A DNA stretch of 38,162 bases, from NCBI GenBank assembly GCA_038211295.1, contig JBBQVS010000033.1:1-38162 (forward strand), read 5' to 3'. Position 1 is the first letter of the stretch; the number at the start of each line of letters is the position of its first letter. The notes under the pieces are model-generated. The model did no database searches, had not been told where the DNA came from, and saw only the letters and a list, made by a program, of their open reading frames with translations. Both the position numbers and the translations under genes were made by a program. The DNA comes from JBBQVS01 sp038211295 (GTDB lineage Bacteria > Chloroflexota > Ktedonobacteria > Ktedonobacterales > Ktedonobacteraceae). Below are positions 8,391 through 16,599 of the stretch, piece after piece.

Positions 8391-10260
8391 ACACCTTCTT
8401 TTTGGTTTCGGCGGTCATGATCTCGTGCCGAAGCCGTCTGATGCGCTGACGGTAGGCATCTTCCGGTTGGCGATAGCCAAGCTTTGGTTTGTCGCCCATG
8501 CTCACATGCCACTTGCGAAAAGCCAGACCAATCTCCGTCTGGTACAGTGCCTGTGTACGCATCCACTGCTTGATGCCACTCTTCATAAGTACGCGTCGCT
8601 CGCATCGGGTGCGTTGAAACGAGTCCTGCAATAACGCGTACTCATCGACGCGCACAACGCCCGTGCTTACCTCCGACGCCAAAAATTCACGGATGACCGC
8701 GACCTCGTGCGCCAGTGCTTTAATCAAGAAGTACAGCAGTACAATCTGAGCAATGAAGGGCGGAATGTAATCGCCAACCAGCGCAATAAGCGAATAAAGC
8801 TGTACAGTGGGGTCGTTGGGTGCGGCAATGACGGTTGCGTTGGCGTACACATCAACAAAATCAAAGATGCTATGTAAGGCCACCGCGACCAAATAGCCCA
8901 GCAGTGGCACCACAATGTGCCGCCAGCGTATTCGTGTGTGGCGTACATAGCCCAAAGCAGCACCGAAGCAGACGGTGAAGGTTGAGTGACTGAGCCACCC
9001 AAGCACGATACGCCCCACGATTAGCAGGGGCAAAAAGTCCTTTGAGTTCTGCGCGAAATAGCTAAAATTCTCGACCATCGCGAAGCCCGCGCCAATCAAA
9101 GCACCGTACACAATGCCATCAGTTACGTTATCAAACTCGTCACGCAGCACGAAAAAGAGCAAGAGCAACCCAAGCCCTTTTACCGTCTCTTCGGTCACGC
9201 CTGCGTTCAACCCAAGCAGAATTGAGCGTAGAAGGCTATTCGCATCTCGACCAAGCGCGTTCTGAATCAGCGTCTGAACATTCGTTTCGATTAAATAGGT
9301 CGGGGGAATCGCGATAATCGCCCCCCAGAGAAAGGCCGCGAGTCGCAAAAACCACGGTTCGCGCTCAAAGCGATCAATAAAGTTTACCAGCAGGCTAATG
9401 CCGAGCGCGGGAATAAGCGGAATGGTCAGGGCGGTAAAAATACTGGAAGGGCCGTTTTGTGCCAGCGAAGACAGGCCGATAACGCTGTTCAGCACAATCG
9501 TGATAATCGCGCTGACCATTAAAATAGTAAATCCGATGCCCGCAATGAGCCAGCGCGTCCTTGCTCCAATGCGCTGTGGAATCGCGAACTGCATAGTTAT
9601 ACCTGCCCCAAGCACGTTTTCCTCTTCATTGTTCCACGGTTGTGCGACCTGCTCCGGCTCCGGCTGCACAGGAAGCGGTGACAGGGGGACGCGCTGTAAC
9701 GAAGCAAAGTTGGGGAACTTTTTATGTCCGTTCTGTTCTTCACGCACTGGTGTAATGGTTGCTCGGACATCTAGTACAGTGCGCGGATCGACCTGTCCAC
9801 TCCATAATGGCGACACCTGATGCGGGGTAAGCGTCATGTATGGGGACGCGGGTTGTGCTCTCTCCTGAGTCGCGTCGTCTTCTCGGATCGCTTGCCCTGG
9901 CGCGATGAGTTGCAACATCGTATTTCCTAGCACAAGCACATCCTGCGACTGCATATCCACACTCGCCCCACTTGGAACAGGTTGACCATTGACGCGCACA
10001 ACATTCTGCACGGTGAGGTTGAGCACATGCCATCCACACGCATCAAGCACCAGTCGTGCATGTTCGCGCGAGACGGTAGGGTCCATGAGAATAATATCGT
10101 TGTTGAGCGCACGCCCAATTGTTGTCTCGCTCCGCGCCAACAAGTGTACCAATTGCTCTTCTGGCAACCATCCGCTCGGATAGCGTTCCTGAATAGCAGC
10201 GGTCGCGTCCGCCGATGGACGCACCCGCACAACGCGCAGCACTCCGTAGTTCTGGCTCAT
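8389..10260 (-). CDS. FHA domain fused to a PrsW-type intramembrane protease
   Basis: A 623-residue protein from the chosen ATG. Residues about 45-120 form an FHA phosphopeptide-binding domain (TIGRALNNDI, then VSREHARL). A Pro/Gln-rich linker of about 100 residues follows, then a PrsW-like membrane domain of eight or more segments from about 230. The PrsW motifs are present: RFEREPW, EET(V)K with E357-E358, DGIVYGALIGAGFAMVEN, and a histidine at about 425 in SHSTFT. A cytoplasmic tail of about 90 residues ends the protein. PrsW proteases cleave membrane substrates such as anti-sigma factors. The FHA domain suggests control or recruitment by Ser/Thr phosphorylation, which is inference. AGGA lies 8 nt before this ATG; an in-frame GTG at 10290 is less likely. 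Confidence 0.88.
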   Translation of the reverse strand: MSQNYGVLRVVRVRPSADATAAIQERYPSGWLPEEQLVHLLARSETTIGRALNNDIILMDPTVSREHARLVLDACGWHVLNLTVQNVVRVNGQPVPSGASVDMQSQDVLVLGNTMLQLIAPGQAIREDDATQERAQPASPYMTLTPHQVSPLWSGQVDPRTVLDVRATITPVREEQNGHKKFPNFASLQRVPLSPLPVQPEPEQVAQPWNNEEENVLGAGITMQFAIPQRIGARTRWLIAGIGFTILMVSAIITIVLNSVIGLSSLAQNGPSSIFTALTIPLIPALGISLLVNFIDRFEREPWFLRLAAFLWGAIIAIPPTYLIETNVQTLIQNALGRDANSLLRSILLGLNAGVTEETVKGLGLLLLFFVLRDEFDNVTDGIVYGALIGAGFAMVENFSYFAQNSKDFLPLLIVGRIVLGWLSHSTFTVCFGAALGYVRHTRIRWRHIVVPLLGYLVAVALHSIFDFVDVYANATVIAAPNDPTVQLYSLIALVGDYIPPFIAQIVLLYFLIKALAHEVAVIREFLASEVSTGVVRVDEYALLQDSFQRTRCERRVLMKSGIKQWMRTQALYQTEIGLAFRKWHVSMGDKPKLGYRQPEDAYRQRIRRLRHEIMTAETKKKV

Positions 10261-10367
10261 CGTACCATTCCTGATATGAGAAATTGTCACCCACTCTGTC
10301 TCTCATTATTGTACCTCATGAGGAGAGAAACGGTTTGTGGTGCGTTTGTGTTCTCATCATAGTAGTA

Positions 10368-10721
10368 TTAGCCTGTGGCGTCCCGCTCAAGTCCCACGTC
10401 CAGTACGACCTCGCCCGCGTACTCCTCGACAAGTGAGCAGAGTCGCTCCCAGTGGAACTGCACGGATGCAAAGCGTTCCCAGTAATCGGGTGCCTCCTCC
10501 TCCACCTGTCGCCAGTAGGTATAGGCCGCCTGATTGGTCAACGTCACCACTTGCAAATAGCGCACTGGCTCACACTTCATCAGGCACACAAGTGAGACCT
10601 GCTTTACGCCCGGTATCCAGCGTAACATCTCAAGCACACTCGACGATGCAAGTTGCTCTATCTCTTGTGGGCCAACATCTGCCCTGGCTTCCCACACTCG
10701 CACACAATAATACTCGCCCAT
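10368..10721 (-). CDS. Hypothetical protein, 117 residues
   Basis: Not recognised with certainty. The chosen ATG has AAGGGG 8 nt upstream; an upstream GTG/ATG pair at 10742/10739 lacks such a site. The sequence alternates predicted strands and helices: a YYCVRVWEAR strand, a helix with EIEQLASSSVLEML, then VKQVSLVCLM and a VRYLQVVTLT strand, and a Trp/Glu-rich helix. This pattern resembles dimeric alpha/beta-barrel (ferredoxin-like) proteins that handle small molecules, but no catalytic signature is visible. It lies 107 bp upstream of the FHA-PrsW start on the same strand and could be co-transcribed with it. Confidence 0.6.
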   Translation of the reverse strand: MGEYYCVRVWEARADVGPQEIEQLASSSVLEMLRWIPGVKQVSLVCLMKCEPVRYLQVVTLTNQAAYTYWRQVEEEAPDYWERFASVQFHWERLCSLVEEYAGEVVLDVGLERDATG

Positions 10722-10757
10722 AAGAATTTCCCCTTCCATCACTAACCGAGAACTAGG

Positions 10758-10943
10758 CTACTTTCTCAAGAAATTCATTTTGCGATTGAGGGGAGTGACG
10801 TCCGTCCAATGAGTATAGGTTAGTGTCTCCCATGCGATGGAAGGGAGACACTGGCCTTCTGGCTCGCGGAACAAGAGAAACTGATCTCCTTTCGGATAGA
10901 CGATGATGCCTAATGCATGGTAAGAGAAAAGTGGCAAAGCCAT
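10758..10943 (-). CDS. Small hypothetical protein, 61 residues
   Basis: A short open frame starting with ATG at 10943, with AAGG about 10 nt upstream. The product starts MALPLFSYHALGIIVYPKGD and has no recognisable domain. The reading frame stays open further upstream as far as 11195, but that part overlaps the decayed response regulator on the other strand and has poor composition, so I use the internal ATG. It lies on the same strand as the 117-residue gene, 36 bp upstream. It may be a gene fragment in a decaying region. Confidence 0.35.
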   Translation of the reverse strand: MALPLFSYHALGIIVYPKGDQFLLFREPEGQCLPSIAWETLTYTHWTDVTPLNRKMNFLRK

Positions 10944-11004
10944 TATAAGATATCCTTCCCTCAATTTAAGTATCTCTCGGAGTATATCATAATTCTCCAA
11001 AAAA

Positions 11005-11323
11005 TTGGAGTCTTTGATGCATATGCACCGTGTTCCCGATCTGTTTCTCTTCGATGTGCGTTTGCCCAAAATGAGCGGCCATGAGCTTACGCACCACATC
11101 ACAAAACAACCCGCACTACGCCGAGAGTCGCGTCGGGTTGTTTGGAGAAGAGGCGGAGCAATTCGATACGTTATGGGGGCAACTGGCGAGCGCACACTGT
11201 CGCTTCCTCAAGCCATTTATGCTCATGGAAGTGGTACAAACGGTTCTGGAACAGGTGGAGCGGGTGCGTTCACACACGATGGAGAACAGCGAGAGCAGGA
11301 CTGATACAGAAACGCGCGTGTGA
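11005..11323 (+). pseudogene. Decayed response regulator (truncated and frameshifted)
   Basis: The first frame (from about 11005) encodes PDLFLFDVRLPKMSGHEL, the phospho-acceptor strand and loop of a receiver domain, with ITKQPALR after it. Near 11125-11145 the homology switches to the next frame, which continues RVGLFGEEAEQFDTLWGQL and then CRFLKPFMLMEVVQTVLEQ, the KPF strand and final helix of the same fold, and ends at a TGA at 11321-11323. The part encoding the first acidic residues is missing: a stop lies at 10990-10992 in the first frame. The switch of frame and the missing 5' end indicate a broken gene. The rest of 10944-11448 shows no other gene that I can support. Confidence 0.65.
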
Positions 11324-11448
11324 ATGCTTGCCTGTTCCCATTTTTTTCTGAGGAGCAGTTGTAGGCTTGCGTATCTGGAGACGCAACACGAGGTGTTGAA
11401 TGCGGAGTTAGGAGTGTTTCCAGCATCACTTGACCTGCCACAAGGTTT

Positions 11449-12030
11449 TTACTCAGAAGTGTTGTGCGCGAAAAACACGTTTTCGTATACTTCATCGACG
11501 GACAAACTCTTGTCAAGGCTATAGAGCTGTATCTGCTCGCCCGTGCTGTAGGGATAGAGCGTCCAGAGTTTTTCCGATGCCCGACGGTACATGTCAACCG
11601 CGCAGCGTTTAGAGTCGATAAGGATGTACTCTTGCAAGCTGGGGCAGGTGCGATATAGTTCAAACTTCTGCCCACGATCAAACGCTTCTGTACTCTGTGA
11701 AAGCACTTCCACAATCACACGCGGGTACTGCAATACCGTGACAGTGCCTCTATCGCGCGGATCGCAACTGACTGAAAGGTCGGGGTACACATAGCGTTGC
11801 TCCGCAATACAAATTTTCATGTCTGAACTGTAGACGCGACACGCGCTCCCACGCAGCAGGACGCGCAGTAAACTACCAGCGTTGATTGCGAGCGTGCTAT
11901 GATTGGCGGTGCCACCTGCCAGCATATAAACAAGCCCATCGATAAATTCGTAGCGCACATCGCGGCTCTCGTGGTCAAGTGCCAGGTACTCTTCGACACT
12001 CATACGCGTGTATACGGGTTGCGTCGCCAT
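11449..12030 (-). CDS. Uma2 family PD-(D/E)XK nuclease-like protein
   Basis: A 193-residue protein of the Uma2 family, which is expanded in Chloroflexota and cyanobacteria. It opens with the typical MSVEEYLAL and YEFIDGLVYML segments. The restriction-endonuclease-like core shows D84 in YVYPDLSV, E108 in VIVEVLSQST and K122 in RGQKFELYR, and the family's PSLQEYILID motif follows. The cellular role of Uma2 proteins is not established; they may be transposon-derived nucleases. AAGGAG lies 9 nt before the ATG. It is divergent from cca, with about 100 bp between the two starts. Confidence 0.9.
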   Translation of the reverse strand: MATQPVYTRMSVEEYLALDHESRDVRYEFIDGLVYMLAGGTANHSTLAINAGSLLRVLLRGSACRVYSSDMKICIAEQRYVYPDLSVSCDPRDRGTVTVLQYPRVIVEVLSQSTEAFDRGQKFELYRTCPSLQEYILIDSKRCAVDMYRRASEKLWTLYPYSTGEQIQLYSLDKSLSVDEVYENVFFAHNTSE

Positions 12031-12133
12031 CAACTTCTGCTCCTTCTTACAGGTGTCTCACGTCAGGATACTCCTGTGGTATTATACGATGTAAGGCGTT
12101 ATACACAACGTACATAAAGGTAGAACAAAACAT

Positions 12134-13630
12134 TTGGACGCGTTTACCCTACATCTTTTGCAATTGGCAGTTCAGTTCTTTGAGGAAAATAGTGTACAGG
12201 CGTATCTGGTAGGTGGTTCGGTGCGGAACATCCTGCTGCAAAAGCCATGCAGCGATTGGGATGTCGTCATCACAGGCGACGTCTCTGAGGTTCCCATGCT
12301 GGCACGACGGCTTGCCAACAAGCTCGGCGGCTATTACGCTTATATGCATGAAAAGGCCAGTCGTATCACCGTCAAACAGCAAGAGCAAGCGATTGTTTTT
12401 GATATCGCCCCGCTGCATGGTCGCTTCATCGAGGTCGATTTGCGGCAACGCGACTTCACTATAAACGCCCTTGCTAGTCCACTCGCGGATGCTGTGCATT
12501 CCTTTATAGAGAATATGCCACTTCCCACTATTGATCCGCTTCACGGCGGTATAGACCTTGCTTCGCACACATTGCGAGCGGTCAGCAACGATATATTTAA
12601 GCATGACACGCTACGAATGCTCCGCGCGATTCGCTTTATGATGCGCTATGATCTGAGCATCGAGGAACACACACAACAGCTCTTGCGGCAACATGCGCCA
12701 CTACTCCTGATAGCTGCGCCCGAACGCGTTCAGGCGGAGCTTTACGCTATTCTACAACCAGAGGGAGCCACTACCGCGTTGCGTGTGCTTGACGACTATG
12801 GCTTTTTCGCGGTGCTGTTCCCAGAATTTGCGCCCGCGCGTGGCATGGTGCAACCGGGATTGCACCACTGGGATGTGTTCGAGCATTCGCTGGAAACTGT
12901 CGCCGCTCTCGAACGATTGGCGGCGACCCTGGATATGTCGGTAGAAGCGATACATAATTCTCCACTCGACGGCGGACACGGCGACGTTGTAGCTCTTAAA
13001 GAACTGCTCGGCGAGGCAGAGCAAGCGGGGTACTTCTCGCGAGCAAGCCTGGCAGCACCCGCGATGAAGCTTGCGGCCCTGCTTCACGACGTCGGCAAAA
13101 CAACAACGCAGGTCGTGCATGAGGACGGGAAAATCACGTTTTATGGACACCCACAGGCGGGTGTGCCGCTTATTCAAAGTATCGCGCGTCGTCTGAGCCT
13201 CGGCACACAGGATCACAAATTGCTACGGCAGGTCGCAGCTAATCACATGCGACCTGGACAACTGAGTCATGATACTATCACACAACGCGCCGTGCGTCGC
13301 TACTTTGTCGATCTCGGCCCCGTCGGTATTCCCGTCGCCCTCGTCTCGCTCGCAGACCACCTTGCCATGCGTGGCCCCGACCCCCTCACCGACGCCTGGC
13401 ACAACCATCTTGGCACAGTGCGCCTCCTGCTCACACGCTACATTCGTGAACGCGAGGTCATTCTGCCACCGCATCTCGTGCAGGCCGACGAGCTTATCCG
13501 CAAGTTCAACCTGGAACAGGGGCCAATCATCGGGCAACTGCTGGAGCAGATCGCGGAAGCTCGCGCTGATGGCATCATCCAGTCAAAAGACGACGCCTTC
13601 TGGTTCGCCCACGAACGCTTGGAATTGTGA
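12134..13630 (+). CDS. cca: CCA tRNA nucleotidyltransferase with HD domain (class II)
   Basis: A 498-residue protein that most likely adds or repairs the 3' CCA end of tRNA. The nucleotidyltransferase head lies at about 20-150: LVGGSVRN, the metal-binding DxD in SDWDVV, and RQRDFTINALA. The helical tRNA-binding region includes HDTLRMLRAIRF, where the usual E-D is H-D. An HD-type domain follows at about 240-370, with LLHDVGK and GHPQAG. It is longer than most class II enzymes, with an insertion inside the HD region. The TTG at 12134 is the only plausible start, because the frame is closed at 12092 and there is no in-frame ATG. Poly(A) polymerase activity cannot be excluded from sequence. Confidence 0.9.
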   Translation: MDAFTLHLLQLAVQFFEENSVQAYLVGGSVRNILLQKPCSDWDVVITGDVSEVPMLARRLANKLGGYYAYMHEKASRITVKQQEQAIVFDIAPLHGRFIEVDLRQRDFTINALASPLADAVHSFIENMPLPTIDPLHGGIDLASHTLRAVSNDIFKHDTLRMLRAIRFMMRYDLSIEEHTQQLLRQHAPLLLIAAPERVQAELYAILQPEGATTALRVLDDYGFFAVLFPEFAPARGMVQPGLHHWDVFEHSLETVAALERLAATLDMSVEAIHNSPLDGGHGDVVALKELLGEAEQAGYFSRASLAAPAMKLAALLHDVGKTTTQVVHEDGKITFYGHPQAGVPLIQSIARRLSLGTQDHKLLRQVAANHMRPGQLSHDTITQRAVRRYFVDLGPVGIPVALVSLADHLAMRGPDPLTDAWHNHLGTVRLLLTRYIREREVILPPHLVQADELIRKFNLEQGPIIGQLLEQIAEARADGIIQSKDDAFWFAHERLEL

Positions 13631-13661
13631 AAAAACACATAATTTCGTCTGTTCAAGAGAG

Positions 13662-13690
13662 TTGACAACCCTTCGCACATAACGTACCAT
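13662..13690 (+). promoter_or_regulatory. Sigma-70 type promoter for nadK-recN
   Basis: TTGACA at 13662-13667, a 17-nt spacer, and TACCAT at 13685-13690 (4 of 6 matches). It leaves a leader of about 100 nt before the nadK start. The leader contains a small GAGGG/CCCTC hairpin at 13755-13771. Confidence 0.6.
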
Positions 13691-13795
13691 GATAGTAGCC
13701 TCGGTGGAAAGACGCCGCAGGATATACCCGCGTGCGCGTCAACTCCCTGTCGCGGAGGGCATTTTACCCTCATTCTGGCTTATTTGGAGTGTGTT

Positions 13796-14668
13796 GTGAA
13801 TACGATTGCCATTTTCTATCAAGGGCGGAAACAGGAAACGTCAACAGTCGCCGCCAACCTTGCTCCGATGCTGGAACAGCAAGGTCATGAAGTTCGCATC
13901 ATCGACATCAGCAAAGAGGCAGAAGAAGGTGACTCACCCTCGCTTCACGGGTGCGACGTCGTGATTGTGCTGGGTGGCGACGGTACTATTCTCAATGCCG
14001 CACGTCTATGTGCCATCGTGAAGGTGCCTATCGTGGGCGTAAATTTCGGGCGCGTCGGCTTCCTGACAGAGGTGGAGCCGCACGAGCTTAACGCGCAACT
14101 CATGCACTACTTGGAACGCGACCACTCCGTATGGACGGATAACCGCGCACTCCTTCATGCGGTGCTTGAGCAAGATGGCAAACGTGAAGAATTTCTCGCG
14201 CTTAACGATATTGTGATCGCGCGTGGCAACTGGCCCCGCGTGGTCAACATGAAAGTATGGATTGACGACCATCACTATAGCAATACCTACGCCGACGGCA
14301 TCATACTCTCGACAGCGACAGGTTCAACCGCTTATAATATGGCAGTGGGGGGGCCTTTGCTTCATCCACAGGTGAAGAGTATTGTGCTTACGCCAATCGC
14401 GCCGCATCTAGCGTTTGACCGCGCCCTGGTTTTGCAACCGGAGGCGCAAGTAAAAATACAGATATTCACCAACTCACAGACCGGCGTCTTTTCAGCAGAT
14501 GGACAGATGAACCGCGAAATCAAAGATGGCGCAACCATCACCGTGCAGAGGAGCATACACGAGGCGCAATTTCTGAGGCGCAGACCCGCGACATATTTTT
14601 ATCAAGTTATCACTCAAAAGTTAATCAATGATAGTACACAGGCCACTAAAGACGACAATGCTACTTGA
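13796..14668 (+). CDS. nadK: NAD kinase
   Basis: A 290-residue enzyme that phosphorylates NAD to NADP. The family motifs are all present: LGGDGTILNAAR near residue 60 (GGDGT), FGRVGFLTEVE, LNDIVIARG, TGSTAYNMAVGGPLLHP, and LTPIAPHL. The length is normal. The start is the GTG at 13796, preceded by TTGGAG with a 6-nt gap. An in-frame TTG at 13784 would overlap that ribosome-binding site. The 3' end overlaps the recN start by 11 bp, so the two are co-translated. Pairing of nadK with recN is a common bacterial arrangement. Confidence 0.96.
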   Translation: MNTIAIFYQGRKQETSTVAANLAPMLEQQGHEVRIIDISKEAEEGDSPSLHGCDVVIVLGGDGTILNAARLCAIVKVPIVGVNFGRVGFLTEVEPHELNAQLMHYLERDHSVWTDNRALLHAVLEQDGKREEFLALNDIVIARGNWPRVVNMKVWIDDHHYSNTYADGIILSTATGSTAYNMAVGGPLLHPQVKSIVLTPIAPHLAFDRALVLQPEAQVKIQIFTNSQTGVFSADGQMNREIKDGATITVQRSIHEAQFLRRRPATYFYQVITQKLINDSTQATKDDNAT

Positions 14669-16550
14669 ACTACACATTAAAGACTTCGCCATCATCGATA
14701 CCTTACACCTCCACCTGAACCGTTTTTTCAACGTGTTTACAGGAGAAACGGGTGCCGGTAAATCAATCATTATCGACGCGGTAAACGCGCTACTCGGCGG
14801 CAAAATTGGTGCCGAGTTTGTGCGTGCGGGTTGCGAACGCGCCACCGTCGAGGGTGTCTTCTCGCTCGACACTCTACCTGCTCCCAGCGCGGACTGGCAA
14901 CAGCTCGATTCCGCAACCGACGCGGCCACTGAGGGAACGCCAACGCTTTTCGCGGCACTCGACGAGACCGACAACGAGCAACAGGGTGACGTGAATAGTG
15001 CCGACGCACGCGTTGCCCTCGCGACCCTCCTTGGCGAGTACGGCATCACGGTGGAAGATGGACACCTTATCTTGTCCCGCGATATTCACCGTTCGGGCCG
15101 CACCGTCGCTCGTATCAATGGTCGCGCCCTCTCACAGCAGGTTCTACAACAGGTGGCGAGCTGGCTTGTCGATATTCACGGGCAAAGCGAACATATGAGC
15201 CTGCTACGCTCAGAACAACACGTCAACTTTCTTGACCGCTACGCCGAAACGCTCCTCCAGCGCGACCAACTCTCCGCAAAGGTCGGAGAGTGGCGCACCG
15301 CTCGCAAGGAACTACAGGCACTTCAACAGAACGAGCGCGACCAGCTTCGTCGCGCGGAGTTTCTCCGTTTTGAGATCGAAGAGATCGAAAAAGCCGAGCT
15401 ACACGCAGGCGAGATTGAGGAACTGGAGGCCGAGCGCAAAGTGTTGAGCAACGCCGAACGGCTGCGCGAACTCTGCACGCTCATCTATGGCTCGATCAAA
15501 GGGTCTGATGTCGGTAGTGACGATTTCAAGTCCGCGCTCGATCAGTTGCGCGTAGCCCAGCGTAGCATCGCTGATCTGGTGCGACTCGACGAGACGATGA
15601 CAGAACAAGCCGAGGGCCTTGCCGAAGCGGTCTATCATCTTGAAGATGTCGCCACCAGCATCAGTAGTTACGAGGCCGACATAGAAGACAACCCGCGCCG
15701 CCTCGCGGAAATCGAGGAACGGCTTGATCTCATCTCCAAGCTGCGCCGCAAATATGGCTTTACCATCGAAGAGATTTTGCAGCGTGGAGCCGAAGATCAG
15801 ACCGAGCTTGAGACCATCACGAACCGCGACGAAATCATCGCTGAACTGCAACAGCAAGACGGACAACTCCGCCACGACATCGGCGAGATCGCGCAACAAC
15901 TTTCTACACGCCGCCAGAAGGCCGCGCTCTCACTCGCCGCCTCGATGGAAGAGCAACTGAACGATCTCAACATGCGACGGGCGCGATTTCAGGTCGAGAT
16001 GATGCAGGTTCCCGATGAGAACGGCGTTCCCGTGAGCATCAACAACGAAGCCGAGGTGCTCTATGCGTGCGACGCGACGGGCATTGACCATGTGCAATTC
16101 TTGATTGCGCCAAACCCCGGCGAACCATTCAAGCCGCTTGCCAAAATCGCGTCCGGTGGCGAGACGTCGCGGCTCATGCTCGCCCTCAAGACGATTCTCG
16201 CCGATGCCGACGCGACACCCACGCTCATCTTTGACGAAATCGACTCTGGCATCAGTGGACGGAGTGGACAGGTTGTCGGCGAAAAACTCTGGCAGCTTAC
16301 GCGCAACCATCAAATCATTTGCGTCACACACTTGCCACAAATAGCCGCGTTTGCCGATACACACTACAATGTGAATAAGCAGATTCTCGATAATCGCACG
16401 ATGACCATTGTCAACGAACTACGCCCGGAGCAGCGTGTACGCGAGGTCGCCCACATCATGGGCGGCAACGTCACGGAGTTCTCGATGAAGAGCGCGGAAG
16501 AGATGCTCGCACGCTCGTATCTCTGGAAAGAGACCCGTAAACGCGCCTAG
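14658..16550 (+). CDS. recN: DNA repair protein RecN
   Basis: An SMC-like ATPase of 630 residues acting in double-strand break repair. The Walker A motif GETGAGKS is near residue 33, the ABC signature ASGGETSRL near 499, and Walker B in LIFDEIDSG near 523. Between them is a long coiled coil rich in Glu, Arg and Leu. Between the first strand region and the DIHGQSEHMSLL motif there is an acidic, Asp/Thr/Ala-rich stretch of about 45 residues (roughly 80-125) that most RecN proteins lack. I chose the ATG that gives MLLELHIKDF, the usual RecN start, over the ATG at 14628. No LexA-like box is visible upstream, and expression probably comes from the nadK promoter. Confidence 0.96.
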   Translation: MLLELHIKDFAIIDTLHLHLNRFFNVFTGETGAGKSIIIDAVNALLGGKIGAEFVRAGCERATVEGVFSLDTLPAPSADWQQLDSATDAATEGTPTLFAALDETDNEQQGDVNSADARVALATLLGEYGITVEDGHLILSRDIHRSGRTVARINGRALSQQVLQQVASWLVDIHGQSEHMSLLRSEQHVNFLDRYAETLLQRDQLSAKVGEWRTARKELQALQQNERDQLRRAEFLRFEIEEIEKAELHAGEIEELEAERKVLSNAERLRELCTLIYGSIKGSDVGSDDFKSALDQLRVAQRSIADLVRLDETMTEQAEGLAEAVYHLEDVATSISSYEADIEDNPRRLAEIEERLDLISKLRRKYGFTIEEILQRGAEDQTELETITNRDEIIAELQQQDGQLRHDIGEIAQQLSTRRQKAALSLAASMEEQLNDLNMRRARFQVEMMQVPDENGVPVSINNEAEVLYACDATGIDHVQFLIAPNPGEPFKPLAKIASGGETSRLMLALKTILADADATPTLIFDEIDSGISGRSGQVVGEKLWQLTRNHQIICVTHLPQIAAFADTHYNVNKQILDNRTMTIVNELRPEQRVREVAHIMGGNVTEFSMKSAEEMLARSYLWKETRKRA

Positions 16551-16599
16551 TCGAGAGAACGCGCGTGTCCAGGTGAAGACAGCAAAAGAGAGAAACAGT

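Noticed and set aside
11223..11714. A 163-residue open frame on the minus strand beside Uma2
   Set aside because: It overlaps most of the 3' half of the well-supported Uma2 gene in another frame and has Ser/Thr/Arg/Cys-rich composition, typical of a shadow.
14628..14657. Earlier ATG for RecN
   Set aside because: RecN proteins typically start with the MLLELHI-like strand encoded from 14658; the ten extra residues have no counterpart.
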